DNA of 64,000 nucleotides from Branchiostoma floridae (Eukaryota > Chordata > Leptocardii > Amphioxiformes > Branchiostomatidae). Shown one piece after another: positions 32,818-46,061 of the stretch (its first letter is position 1; each line of letters begins with the position of its first letter). The notes under the pieces are model-generated. The model worked only from the letters and a program-made list of their open reading frames with translations, did no database searches and was not told where the DNA came from. The DNA lies in assembly GCF_000003815.2 (NCBI RefSeq), contig NC_049986.1:16421172-16485171 (forward strand). The letters are read 5' to 3'. The translations under genes were made by a program, and so were the position numbers.

Positions 32818-35800
32818 GACATATGTCCACCGGCATACAAGTTTTTTCAAGGCTTTAATCGGACCGAACGATGATCCTCTTATCACTGGCTTGAGGGATT
32901 AATACAACAGGACTGATTGATAGTCCCGACCTAAGCTGGACACACATAAATGGCCGAGTTTACGGTCACCGTGATACGCGTACTTCCATTTGCAGGCTGG
33001 TGATGCTCAACATGCACAACCTTCGTGATGAAAGTCCATTTTTCTTAGTCCCTAGTCAGTTTCTAGATTGATTGTCAACATAGGAATGGGGTTTCTTTAC
33101 TTGAAGATTTATCGGGCAGCTCATATGTTCCTAGACATTAAGCTGTATCGGTCTGATGAAAATCCATTTGTCATGGTGTAGACAGAAACTACGCCTTACT
33201 GAACAGCTTCGTGAAAACGCAAGTCATGTCACATGCATATAGCACACGTCATATGAGTAAAGTTAAGGTGGCATCTCACTGCTCTTGAAGAACCGTAACG
33301 AAAGGAAATTCGTTCTTTATCTCTGAAATTCGTAGAGTATCTTTAGAACCCCACAGTGCCTTACCGGTACCCCGAGTGCAATGAGATACCACCTTAAGCA
33401 GGAGCCATGTTTTAACAAAAGTAATGAATTCTACCCTCGTCGCAGATCAGTTACAGGTTTATCCGCCCCAGGGGAAGAACAGGATGTGCCCATGTGAGAC
33501 ACTTCCTTGTGATTCATTACCAGTAGGGCTTTGATGTATTAGCGCTGTGTGTGGCTGTAGTTATCAACTTTCCAATTATGCTTAAATTTTTTCAATCATC
33601 CGGCTATACAATGTCAAGGTAGTCTTTAATCAGCATTGTTTTCTCAGAAGGACCTGCGTGTAATACGTGCTGATAAGAGCTTAGGAAGGGTTTGCGCATG
33701 TAAGGTAGATAACGACATCGTCCCTGGAGTTTTCTTACACAGGTTAAAATACACGATCACGCGCTGGCTGTCGCATGAAGCTTCACTGAAGTCACGTTTC
33801 GGAGTAAGAAGTGCACTACATGTCTGCTCAGCTGAGATTGGTTTCACACGAACGATGTTTAATGCCCGAATCTGTGGCAGGGCCTTGGGGAACGATAAAA
33901 TGGGAAAATGCTGAGAGAATCCACGCCCCAAGACCCCAACGAGAGACTCCGGTAAGTACACCCATGTTAAGCCCGCCAGAGCCGCCGGGCCCGTTAGGCT
34001 TCTCATGTGAGTGCTGATGAGTTGGCGGGCAATTCGAGACGCCCAAATGCCCTCCTGTCAGTCTCGTCAGGACTCCATGGGTTTTATACAAAAAGCAGAA
34101 AATAGCATCCCGCGGTTTGCAAATTGTAATTCTATGGTCGGTAACTCCTCTTGCATGCCATCCACTGTAGTTGGCCAGTTTCTACTATATATTTTTCCAG
34201 GAAACCCTGAAGTCTGGTGGAGTGGTTAAAAAACTACTGAACAAGACAAAGGCGGTTCTTTTTAACTGGAATAAGCTTTAAGTAGTTAAATAGTGAAATA
34301 ATACATAATATTTAACAAATTACATAATTGGTTGTGGAGCTCTCTCTTGTCGGAGACTCGAAGTTTGCAAAGTCATTGCGATTTCGTTTTTAGTCACGTG
34401 CATTACGTGGTCTAAGTTAAGCGCAATGTTAATTTTAGAAACTCGTAACTTAAGGAAACTAAGTTGATATAAATCTTGAACTGGGACCAAGGCCAAATGA
34501 TAACCCACAGTTGGGATCACAACATATTTAAAAGCGTACCTAAACAGGATTTCACTGGACGAAAGTTATTTCTTGCTCTGAGTAAATGGAGCCAAGATAG
34601 GTATCTAACTACTTTCGTGGGGATTTTACCAGTCACAAATCAATTTTCCCACGGAAGATTTGAGCCAGTCAAGACGCCATGTAATACCACAGATAATGGC
34701 GGAGATCTTTCAGACATGTTGTTGTCGTCTATCTGAAGGTCATGCTGTGACCTTGTGCAGTCATTCGACCGGAAATGCAGTAGGGTTGTGTGGAAGAAAT
34801 GCCGCTTTATCAATTTATTTATTAGTTTGGGGAGGAGCCAAAAAAGTTGCCAGAAGCAAAGTAAAGAAAGTCTGTGTACGTCTGTTCCGAGCTGGATGAT
34901 TTCTTACCTGATGAAGACCTCAAAGGCAAGTACTTCTGGTTTATGAATGTATCTTATAGTATCGTTATCATTTTTTATAAATGTACATCGACGTCTGGCA
35001 ATCGTAATCTAATGGAGGGTGAGCTCCCTACGGATACGTAGTGTTATACGCTGTTCTTTCTATCTCTTTATAAGGGATTTAGTTAAGGCAGCGTGAAGCC
35101 TTGGAGACAAAGCTTCCCTTCGAGCACCTGCTCTTGTTAGAAGGACTGCTCATTTATCAAGCGTTGTAGTGGCGAGGTAAAGCAGTTACAGCAGCATTAC
35201 AGACAGAACATTAGATGGTATAACAGAAAGGGAATGGAGGAAGAACTGCAGAGACTAGAAACCTGATCTGGACTGAAGACCGGACAGCTACGGCGCGCTA
35301 TTCTATCTTCTTAATGTCTTGTTGTGATAAGGTAATTTAGGAATTGTTGTTTGGGAACCATTTTGAAGAGGACCTTAATTTATGCAAATGAGACTAGGTC
35401 GATTAGTATTTAGGAAAGCTCAAACAGCGCAACATGATAAAGAGCCTCCTCCCCAAAGACGAAGAAAATCCATCGTCTAGACAGATTTAGGCGGGGATGT
35501 AGAAACTACGTCATCGTTATCATTACGTCACAGATCATGATACAATTGAAAAGCCAGTAATTACAGTCTCAGGAGCACTTAGGAGTGGAATATCAATACT
35601 AATTAGTTATCATTGGCTGTGAAGGACAAAGAACCGTCTGATGTCTAACCAACTGTTCTTGTCTCAAGAAATATCTCAAGATATCTGAATTTACTGCAAA
35701 TAAGTGGTAAACAGTAAGGCCTGTGATTCGGGACTTTTGCACAGTAGAAATATTTCGAAAACATAGTATACTTGCAAATAATACTAGTACTCAGTCGCTA

Positions 35801-37207
35801 AAGACTGTAAAGCTAACAAGCCCAAAACCATTAGATATGGCCGTTGCCTTTATGAAATTATTAGCAAAACCGGCGTTTTAGATTTTAATTTCCTCCAGTT
35901 TCCCCGATGATTTTTTTTATAATCATAAATCCAAACCATATAAACTTGTTATGTCCATCAATCCATTGTGATGCATAACTGGCCATTATTATGTGAATGG
36001 GCCAGCTAGAACTTGGAGAGTGTTTCAGATATCATACATGAACGTCACATAGAGCAACGTGTTAAAGTATAGAGGGCACCTGGCGGAAAACAACCTCATT
36101 AGTTGACAAAAAGGACTCTTGAATGTCGTTGACTGGTGCCCCTTGTCTGTTAGCAACCAAGCTAGCTACGATTCCCTTACGAGAGGACTGTATGTGCCTG
36201 CAATGACAATGAATTCTAAAAAAATCATGCTTTTCTTTAGACTTATAAAAAGTCATTTCAACAACTTTAGAATCATCATCGTCAGCAATAGATCGATTTT
36301 ACCATAAATATTGTGACCCCAGCGAGGGTAATGCATAGCGAATAGTGCAACTCACAGAGGTTCCCAGTCTACCAGACTTCATTGGTCTTTGCTCGCTGGC
36401 ATCCAGCCAGAAAATCTATTAGAGTTTTTCGACTATTAACCTTGCGTAAAAGGTTGCAAGGCTCTCAGCTCATCTCTGCCACCTTTTAGCGAATGCATAG
36501 AAGCGAATGGAACGTTTGCATACTTGGTGGTCTTACATTCTACAACATTAACTCTTAAGGTAAGGGAATGGCTTCATTAAGCGTGTATGTCTACATGTGA
36601 TCAGCACTTCGCTGGTTGCCTTCTATATTTGAAGTTATAATGGACTTTCTCGCCAATTTATTACTTCCTTTCCGGGGAAAAAATGAAATACAATAGACTT
36701 GAAAGGCAAGGGAACACAAATATACCAATTCTTTCGATACAAACCGTATTGTATGTTTAACTTCACGTACTTATTTTGCTACGCTTCATACAAAACTTAA
36801 TTCTGTTCACTAGATTTCAGACATTTGCATGTATAGGCTAGTGGACCTGACGTGAACTCAGGCGTCATGAAACTCCATTGCCACATTGCCAACTCAAGAC
36901 GATGTATCTTCTTGATTCGATCGGGTACGGGCGTGGACATATTGCGTTTAATATCCGGCGGTACTACAAGGGAAGCTATCGTTTCAACAGATCTTTTCGA
37001 CCCATTGAAAGCAATGAGTGACAGATGTACAAAACGTTGAATTTCTCTAAACCTTAGGCCCCATTCACACTTGTGACATATTTTTGGCTAAAGTAAAGTT
37101 TGCGGAGAAGTTATTTTTACTTTGACCCACCGTAGTCACTGTCACAATATAGCATTTCAATGAATAAGTTATAGTTGGTTGTTTTCGACCCACTTCCATA
37201 TTTGCAG

Positions 37208-37328
37208 AAGAATGAACCCGCTCTTAATGAGATAGAGATGTATTATACGACATCCGTCTTGGTTACTACTTCCTCAGTCGACACGGCGCAACTTGTTAAG
37301 CACGTTGCCAGGGGATTAATTCATGAAG
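37208..37328 (+). other. Exon-like open stretch
   Basis: TATTTGCAG acceptor at 37207 and a GTGTGG donor-like site at 37329 frame 40 codons (KNEPALNEIEMYYTTSVLVT then TSSVDTAQLVKHVARG). No homologue is recognised. It could be chance. Confidence 0.18.
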
Positions 37329-37670
37329 GTGTGGTGGTACGATATGCGTTGTACGTCTTTCCAAACAGACCATTTTCTAATGTTTTACATGTGTATACGT
37401 ATCTAGGGATTTTGTGGAATATAACTTTTACCGAGACCACGGCAGTCGCATATCAGGAACAGTTCCTTTGCGGCTCCAGATGTCTTACTGAGGGAAGACT
37501 GCGGTGCGGTAGATGCCGGTTAACTGAGGAATGAGTCCACTCTACTATACAGGAATAGTTCCTTATTATCATCAATAAAGACCTTCTGAGAAAAGACAAC
37601 ATGACAGTGACGATGTACACATATCTATGTCTTTGGCCACTGAGATTGGCATAGTGGAGAAGCAAGAAGT

Positions 37671-37845
37671 TCAGTTCAGTTCATCCCCTGTATAGAAGTG
37701 ACACCACGCTTTCCACAGAGCCCTGTCCAGCATGATAGAGCGGAGCTCGTCCGCTTGAAGTCCCGCTTTCTCCATAAGGAACATCCTAATTGCCAAGAAT
37801 GGGCGACCATGCGTGTAAGGCACGTAGCAAGAAAGGCCAAGAAAT
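37671..37845 (-). pseudogene. LINE ORF2 C-terminus-like remnant, or terminal exon
   Basis: Open frame of 58 codons ending in TGA. It starts right after a long T run and CAG. The part AGLQADELRSIMLDRALWKA resembles the end of LINE reverse transcriptase proteins, where an aspartate-arginine pair and a tryptophan are typical. The acceptor-like start also allows a host gene's last exon. Confidence 0.3.
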
Positions 37846-38221
37846 CTGAAAAAAAAAGGTACTTATATATTCTTTAAAAAATTGATTAGAAATGCCAAAG
37901 TGATGTCCTTCACCTAATTCCTGCGGGTGACCATTCCATCATCCAGTTTAATTACAGACCGACTCGATCGAGTAGTGTCCAATAAAAACAATGTTTCTTG
38001 GCATTCATCAAACGCTTTTATGTCACCAGGGACTTCAGACCAAGTCTCCTGCGTAGTTTGGCCCGGGCGGTTGTTTACGAGAGTGACCCATATCCGCCAC
38101 CCAACCTCCTGACGAATAAAGGTGCACATTATTTATATCCGTGATTAAGCAGGCCAACATCGACGTAGACTCTTGGGAAGAAACAGCAATTGACCAATCA
38201 GCATGGAGCAGGGGCGAAGGA

Positions 38222-38376
38222 AGCTAACGCTGCCAAATCCCAACTCAGACACCAGCGGCCTCTACCCTTACAAACACCTTCAAACGTGCAGAATGCGGCA
38301 GAGACTGCTATTCCAGAATCGGCTTGTTCAGCCACCAAAGAAGATGTAGACCATGACCAAAACCCATCGTCTCTTT
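38222..38376 (+). pseudogene. LINE C-terminal zinc-knuckle remnant
   Basis: One frame reads TFKRAECGRDCYSRIGLFSH then QRRC: a C-x3-C ... H-x3-C pattern with RIGLFSH, a familiar C-terminal ending of animal LINE proteins. An in-frame stop precedes it, so it is a dead fragment. It is on the opposite strand to the remnant at 37671-37845. Confidence 0.45.
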
Positions 38377-39226
38377 AGACGGACGGAGGCCAATGATAAT
38401 GAATTGCTGTGCGCAGTGTTCACTGCACATCATGTACTCATCAGGATACCATGAATGGTGCTGCTGGTATATCCTAGAAATCTGAATGGAAGTAGCACTG
38501 CCCATTAAGGCCTCTTCTTACGGTACTAAAAGAAATGCAATGTGACCCCACAATGTGCTTATAGTAGTACGCCGGGGACCAGTGTGAGGAAATGGGAGAT
38601 GGTGCCATTTTGGTTGCACATATTCCATATTTCAAAAGTTGAAAGTACAAACGTTCTTTTAAAATTTTTTTTTGCTACTAGCAAAGAAATGTCGTTTAAC
38701 AAAACAAAAGACAAAAATGAAATTCAAAAAAAAGAATGAAATTAAAAAAAAGAAAAGAATGAAATTCCTATTTTTTAAAATTTCTATGTGAATGTTGGTG
38801 TAAATTGAAATTTAGAAGAATTTCATCATTTCATCCCCGTTTTGTTGACATTCATCAAGCTGTGTGAGGTTCGCCCACGGGAGTACGAAACGAGCTCCCC
38901 CCCCCCCCTAATTGGGACGATTGCGGATGTCTGGTGCGTGTTCATTTTCATCACTTGCTAACTGGCGTCGCGGCCCGGGCATAACCCTTCCACAAATTCG
39001 TTTCTTCACCTCTTATAACCACTGTTCGAGTTACTGTAAATTCATTTGAGTTCGCGGTGTAGTGGCCATACATGTATGTTCGTGAACTCTTCACCGTGAA
39101 CTCAAAAACACCGCGAATATCATTGTGCTTGCCTACCCTCTTGTCTACGAGCTACATCCTACATGTACATTGTGCCATATGATGATATGTTAGAAGCCAC
39201 TGTTCTGTCTGTCCGTTGCCGAGTTG
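38377..39226. other. Intergenic DNA with A-rich and C-run low complexity
   Basis: 38640-38770 is A-rich with repeated GAAATT words; a run of C lies at 38897-38908. Around 39040-39115 inverted words GAGTTCGCGGTG and CACCGTGAACTC suggest a small degraded inverted-repeat element. Confidence 0.5.
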
Positions 39227-39576
39227 CTAGTAGGTGGTTTCCAACTGGCTGTCTGCAAAGGTGACGGCGTTTTTATTCCTGTAGCAGTTTGGGACATAAG
39301 CACCCTTTGCAAACACTCCATTTTCTCTTTACCGAGAAATTTTTACATTACCGCGAACGTAAACACATTTACAGTACTGTGAGCAAAATATGTGGAGTCA
39401 CTAGTAGGTGGTTTCCAACTGGCTGTCTGCAAAGGTGACGGCGTTTTCATTCCTGTAGCAGTATGTGACCTAAGCACTCTTGCGAACACAAAAATTCCCA
39501 CTTCATTTTCTCTTTACCGAGAAGTTTTTACATTACCGCGAATGTAAATACATTTACGGTATTGTGAGCAAAATAT
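39227..39576. repeat. Tandem duplication, period 174 bp
   Basis: Copy 1 39227-39400, copy 2 39401-39576. Long shared stretches: CTAGTAGGTGGTTTCCAACT, CTGCAAAGGTGACGGCGTTT and TCTCTTTACCGAGAA. A recent direct duplication with a few point changes and small indels. Confidence 0.92.
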
Positions 39577-42500
39577 AGCTCAGAAAGATCCTTCCCCGCG
39601 GGAGGTAAACGCGCCAGAAATCCTTCTCTTACTAAAAAGGCTCAATTCGGGCTAGAAATAACAGTGGAAGGTTTCAGGGTATTCGCCTACCCTTAATTCA
39701 TGAAAATGGATGGACCGCCGGTGTGGCCGCGTAAAGGATGCCTGATACCACCCTTAAGGGGAGGATTTGATATGAAATCGATACCCGAAGCTGACCAAAT
39801 ACATCAAAGTACTTTTTCTTCTACCATGAGTAGATGTAGACGTCTATTTGTGCATCTGACATCTTTCAAACAAAAGTTAGATGGGTACACCTTGATGTTG
39901 ACAACAACAGTGTTGTGCAATGTTAAAGGAGAAAGTGATGCACATTACCAAGCGATACGGTTGACATACATCTTTTCAACTACAAACTAACAAGAGTGTA
40001 TCTATTTCCACCCTTTGACCTCCATTAATAAAACAGTAGATGCAATGTAACGACAAAGTAATTCTGTGACAAAATCAAAATTATATAAAGCTGCCGCCGA
40101 CAACTTTCTGCATTTGCAAATCAGACGCCCAAACTTCATTTCTCCTTTTTTGTTAATTCCTCGCGAATGCACAGACCCAGTATTACTAGTTGTTATCTTC
40201 TTTCTGTTTGCTTCCAGAGCGCTGCTTGTGCCCGCAATAGGGACTGAACCATGCCTCTCTGCGGTCTGCTCTAACGCATCTAAACTATCCCCCAGGGAGT
40301 ATCGACACGGTGGTATAAACTGTAATGGGCTGGCTGGCTCAACTTTGGGACCAAACACACCGCCTCTATTTTACAGTCTGGTTGTGCCAACAGGACGTAT
40401 GAGGGGAGGACTGTCGTTTGGATTGTGGTCTTTCAGAGTTCGGACATGGAGCTAGTCGGCAATGTGTTTTTCCAATTGGCATGGGTTTACATGGAAGATG
40501 ATTTCCTCATCGTAGGGTAGGCAATTGAATACCTCATTGTATTAAAAATGCAATACAGCCTGCTGTTGACGGGATTTCTGCGTTGACCTGGAAAATTCCC
40601 ATTTAGAAGAAAAAGGTGGTGAGTGATCGTCTGTTGTCATTATTGCATGTGTACCCTGTATCATCATCAGTGACATATGACTTGGACGACTGTACGTGCT
40701 ATCAGGTGCTAGTCGTCTCAGCGGGGGTCTCGAATGACGTCGTAGACAGATATAAAACCGTGAGACAATACCACACCGCAGCTGGTACCGGAGGCACACG
40801 TCACGAGCAGAACACAACCACTGGAGGTGTGTTTGGGAATCGTGATTGGGAGGAAAACCTGGCAAACAGTAATGGAAAACACAGGTAAGTGGGATTTTCT
40901 TCGGCGTCGTGTTTCACTATGGGACTGGTGAGGCGAGGTTTCAATATGAAACCACTCTGGATATAGAGACATGGTGGAGAGGGTGTCGTATTCTGCCATT
41001 GATATTCCCATGTGAAGGTAGGATGCCCGACAGCGTAGTTGTGCAATTGCCATATGTCCGTGTTTTCTGTTAAATAGAACAAAAATGTGGCAATACGAAC
41101 CCATTCATTGTTCTATTTCTACATAGATCTTATGTCCCATTAAGAATAATGGCCATGACCACCCCCCTCAAAAAACGCCCTTGGAACACTGACGGTACAT
41201 GTATCTAGTATATTGATATTTGTTGGGATTTCATGGGTAACAATGCTTATCCTCTGTGTTCAAAGCAGCATCAACGTGAAATGTGGACATTTTGTCTGGG
41301 TCCTTGACGGCTTGAAAAATGGGGATAACGATTTACCAGCAGCGCAGATCGTTTATCACTAACTCGGGTTTCCTGCTTCAGAAACACCTCCTGTAATATC
41401 CTGGTTTAAATAAGGACGTCCCGCTTTCCTTGCCTTTCCCATTAGCAAACTGACGATGCAGATCTGCGTGAAGCGAATGTTCGGTGTGTATACCCGTCGC
41501 ACTGTCTAATATGCAGCTCATCAGTGCAGTTTGCAATGAATAATTACTCTGCCATGGCACTGTTGGTTATTGTTTAAGACGACAAAAATCCATCAGCCAA
41601 ACTTCGTTCTTACCTTCCGCTTGTTGACACCATGATCACCATAGTTGGTATATACAGGATACACCTTCTTTGATTTAGGTGATTTGGTTGATACTTAAAA
41701 AGTAGGGGAACCCATAAGTGCTAGATAGAAATTATTAAAGAACTATGAGCGTGGGACATCAACATAGTACAATGTAAGATTCATGGTAAACGTTACTATC
41801 AACAGTCATCATTTTCAAACAAGGCTGTTGCGATATTCACACAATTGAATTCATTCCTAAGACATTGAGGCGAACACAGGTGAAGTATGGACAATGGCTC
41901 TATCAAAGTACTGCTTTCAAAGTAGATCGTCAGTGCCTGAATTCAATATCAATTATTAAGACGGGAGCGGTAATCAATGTCAACCATATCACGCAATGCG
42001 ACAGAATATCAATCCATATCGCTCCAATAATCACAATGGCCTATATAAACGATAACTAGGCATGTCGTACGAGAGTAGTTATGGCCGGTTGCCATGTTAG
42101 ACCTAATTTTCCTGTAAGATTGCATGCCCGTGTGGTCGTACGAACAGATGAGGCTGTGTCATAAGTAGCAATTGCGTCCGAGCGAAATCGACATCTTGCA
42201 CATAAACATAACTATTACATTCATTATACGCAAAGTTTCAAAGGGAACGCTTGCCTTTGATAAAATGATACTGGCGTAAATAAATATATACATAGATTTT
42301 ATGTGCTATAAAGGGAATAGCCATGATCAGATTTGCCGACCAGTTTTCGGTCTTCACAACCAAGCAGGTAAATCAAACGAGGAGCACACTATACATACAA
42401 CCGAACTCAGTCTGGTCATACGCACCAGATGAGACCAAACTGACGTTAAAAAAATCACAACTATGTTTTGTGGTCACTGGATATTTCCGTTGCCTGAATT

Positions 42501-42650
42501 TAAAGTTAACGTCATCACTATATTGGAATATCAAAATGATATGTTATGTAATGCAAGAAGATATGATCTCGTGAAGAAGTTGGGAATGCCTAGGGTCGTG
42601 CCTTCTCTCCTGTTGTGGATACGCAACGACCAAAGTCGGACGTTATTTTT
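39577..42650. other. Intergenic DNA
   Basis: No gene recognised. Open frames on both strands around 40000-41100 overlap (for example 40066-40455 plus, 40718-41104 minus) and have no domain. A TATA-like site at 40751 is listed separately. Confidence 0.5.
40751..40757 (+). promoter_or_regulatory. Candidate TATA box with downstream donor
   Basis: TATAAAA, followed 128 bases after its last base by a strong donor (CACAG then GTAAGTGGG, exon end 40884). This is the layout of a promoter with a short first exon on the plus strand. No second exon was found, so it is only a candidate. Confidence 0.2.
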
Positions 42651-42704
42651 ATCCCATGATCAGTTCTTTTGAGTTTAAAAACTCAAAAGAACTGATCATG
42701 GGAT
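42651..42704. repeat. Perfect palindrome, 26-bp arms, AA loop
   Basis: Left arm 42651-42676 (ATCCCATGATCAGTTCTTTT then GAGTTT) and right arm 42679-42704 are exact reverse complements. Outside it, ACGCAAC (42621) and GTTGCGT (42709) form a second, interrupted inverted pair. Confidence 0.97.
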
Positions 42705-45700
42705 CAATGTTGCGTAGACGGTTGAGGTCATGGAAAAGAATTACAGTCGACATGTATGGATACTCTTTTTTAGATGTCGGCCTAACATAACAAGGTGTCA
42801 CCATAGAGGGGATCTCGGTTTGGTGGGTATTTTTCTACCCCAACTTCTGTATTGCAATGGAAATGGGAAAACAATTCTACAACGTGTTCATCATTCAAAA
42901 TTTCATGTCCCTTGCCAGTCGTCGACACCCCCATCCCCCCTCAAGGCTAGCGGCGGCATTACTGTTTGCTAGGGTCGGTCAGGTAAACGAAAACACAACC
43001 TAGTACCCATTTTCTAGGCTTGACTATTCCTACAAGTAACCGATCCATACGGCCTGGCTGATAAATGACTTCAAATCTTCCAACCCCACACAGAAGCAAA
43101 TTGTCATCACGAGCAGATACTTTCACGCTTGCCATCAGCGGTCATGAGTAGACATAACTCAATGGCCAGTTCGTTCCAGCGTGTTGTCCATACCATTTAC
43201 AGTAACGGCACACATTCCCACCTGTTGCACCAATGGACCTCCACCAAAAATATAAACCCATGCATAGAAATGCCCCATTCCACGGGAAGGTGACCGCCTG
43301 CTAAATTGGATTTGTGTAAGCATACTGGCTTCATAATTTTAAATATCATGCAAAATGGAAGAAGTATGACTAAAATGATAACAAAACACACAAAGTGCAA
43401 AAGATTCAGGATAAAGAGAATTCTTTTGGCTTACGTTTCGATGTCTCTCAGACACCTTCCTCAGAGCTTCTAAACTCCAGTCAGAAGCTCTGAGGAAGGT
43501 GTCGGAGAGACATCGAAACGTAAGCCAAGCAAGTACCTACTGGTTGTGAAAAAAGAATTCTCCTATATCATATATTCTTCCAACTTGATGAAACTATATC
43601 GCGGACGTAAAAGATTCGTTTCAATTTGTGAAACTGGTTGAACAAACGGTGAAATTTGAAATCGCAGCGCGGCCTCTGTCTCCCTACTTGTTGCATCAAT
43701 GGACCCCGCCAAAGATAAAATAAAACTGTAAGTTCATCTACGTGTCACTCGTTACCAGTGGGGTACGGGTAAAAGCAGATTCCATTTCAATCGACACCAA
43801 GGTGAACAGTGTGAGTCAGTGATAACAAGTGCCATTTCATCAACTTCTAATGCGCAGGGCTAATGTAATGTTATTGATCACCCGAGACAGATATCCAGAA
43901 GCCTATCAGCAAGGGACACTTAACCGTTTCGGCATGCCTCGCTCTTTTTGGGCGTCCCAAAGCACCGAACAATTTCAACGACGCCTTTTGTCACTTCACT
44001 TGCATTTTGAGTAAGCCGTTTTCGCCTGATTGCCGTTGGCACCATTAAGGAAATTGACATAGCTCATGTCAGTTTCCAAAGGCAGCTTGCAGAAGTCAAA
44101 CAGATGAGAGCTTTGCGATCAGGAGCGTGTACTGAAAGATTTACCCTTTATATCGACTGAAAGTCAAATGTCAGAACTCATTCAATGGCCTAGCCCTGAC
44201 GCGAGGTAAAGCTCGACATTCTGATACGTCAACAGAGATGGAGACGCTAAGCAAGCTCAAAGGCTCTGGCTGTTTTACATTAAGACCTTCTTCGTCGCAT
44301 CAGGCGGCAATCTTGATTCCATGCGGAGAAAAGAGGCACGGGACCCGTGATGTCCACGTGGTGCGCCCTACACATGTAGATAAAGTGCAGAGCAGTGGGA
44401 AAGATGCATCTTCCTAGAAAAGCCATGATAAGGTAGGAAGAGCCGTGCTTCCACTAATGCTGCACCCTATCCCTGCATCAAATGCAGAAACGTAGTTGAT
44501 ACTGGCCGCTTTCTTAGCTTACCAGATATTTTGGTGTAATCCATGGCCACGCGTAGTACATTATCATCCGTCACAGTAAGGGCAATCCTACAGTTCATCA
44601 GTTTCAAGAACTTTCTTGATGGCAAGCTAAAATTGGAAGCTTACAATGTGAAAATAAAAGCTTTAGACCGACCCAACATGCTTAATTTAATAACGGTGCC
44701 CTTCCAACTGTCACTGCTTTATTTGCCAAGCTCATAATCTGCAGTGCTAAAAATAGCCAAGAGGTCGGGCATATGTCTTTAGCTATTGTTCTATATGGGA
44801 TGGCCGAAAATTGGTTTTACACCTCTACAACAGACATGAGACTCCTTTAACGAAGCAACAGACCTCAGACAAACATCTGACCTACCGCAGATACTTCCAG
44901 GACGTACATAAAATCTTTACAACACGTCGTAACAATGCCATTAACCGGACTGTAGAGGACGTTATTTAAGATGATGGGCACACTGACCTATAGCTACAGG
45001 AAGATTGCATCATTTATTAGTTCGAGGCGTTCTCTTATAACAAGGAACGGGTTGATATATTTACTGCCATTGTATCTCTCTAGGTGATTACATGTACATC
45101 ATTTTGTATGCACAAAGAATGTAGTCGTCCTGATACATCCTACAGCTTGTCTACATACCATTCTTATCGAAAGGTTGGGATAGCATCCAAAGGGTTGATT
45201 TACCATTTGCCACGATTAACTGGTGAAGTAAATGATACAGAAATCTCTGGAGACTAAAGGTGCAAAGGCATTGCTGGGAGGTAAGCGTGCTTGAATTCAT
45301 GCTCATGGCTTTTTTTGCACCTTTGTTGGGCTGGGGTCAAATGCTATTTGATTGAAACGTTCATTATGTTGTTTTATCTTTCACATTTTGTCTGCTATGT
45401 ATCTTCTCTCTTCAAACATGCTTTGTCATCTCTTTATCTAGACTATCATAACTGTACTAATATAGTTGTTTCAATGCCTTAGTTAGAACTCTTAAACAAC
45501 TATCAATTAAACAATACACACAATAAGGGGTTACATGTCTCTTTTTTTGTCAGCATTTTTGCACGATTTTGTTTTGTGTAGTCCAGAACATTTCTCTGGC
45601 AAGTCCACCAAAATACTTTAAACCCGTCCTGGTGTGTATTGACCCTCCAAGCACTGTTCTGCCAGCGCATGTGTTGGTTAAAGTGTGCTCGTGGTTTTGA

Positions 45701-46061
45701 AACTTACAATAGAAAACGTTGATGAAGGTTAGACATTGAGATAACAAGATATGCCAAAAAGCAGTTACTCATGCAACTGGATATGAGTTTGGAAACGGTC
45801 AGACATTCCAGCCAACCATTCAGTGCCTCTCATCACTCGTTTATGATTTTAAGACAGGGAAGTTATTTCAGTAGAATATGACAGATATTAATCTGGGTGA
45901 TTCCCTGAAGCCATACAATAATGGAATTAGCTAATCTTCATGAGAGCACACTAGGTGTAAATAAATATCAACAGAGGTTAATAGTAAGGCAAAATAGTTT
46001 TCCATTGGAAGACTACACCACACACAGAAACCCCTTGGCCTTGGACTTTGTCTTTTGACAA
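42705..46061. other. Intergenic DNA downstream of MED27
   Basis: Apart from the hairpin at 43.4 kb no feature is supported. It should hold the MED27 3' untranslated region next to 46061, but no clear polyadenylation signal was found nearby. Confidence 0.5.
43426..43528. repeat. Hairpin with 46-bp arms, one mismatch
   Basis: Left arm 43426-43471 starts TTGGCTTACGTTTCGATG; right arm 43483-43528 is its reverse complement with one difference. The loop is 11 bases. The words GAATTCTTTT at 43418 and AAAAGAATTC at 43551 add an outer inverted pair. Confidence 0.95.

Larger units (their letters stand above)
31992..37670. other. Intergenic DNA
   Basis: No gene recognised. The stretch 32100-32450 is relatively CpG-rich. 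Open frames at 32512-32817 and 37175-37534 (plus strand) are treated separately. The rest is AT-rich unique-looking sequence. Confidence 0.5.

Noticed and set aside
40066-41104. Overlapping frames of 90-129 codons on both strands
   Set aside because: They overlap each other in several frames, show no domain and have no consistent splice sites.
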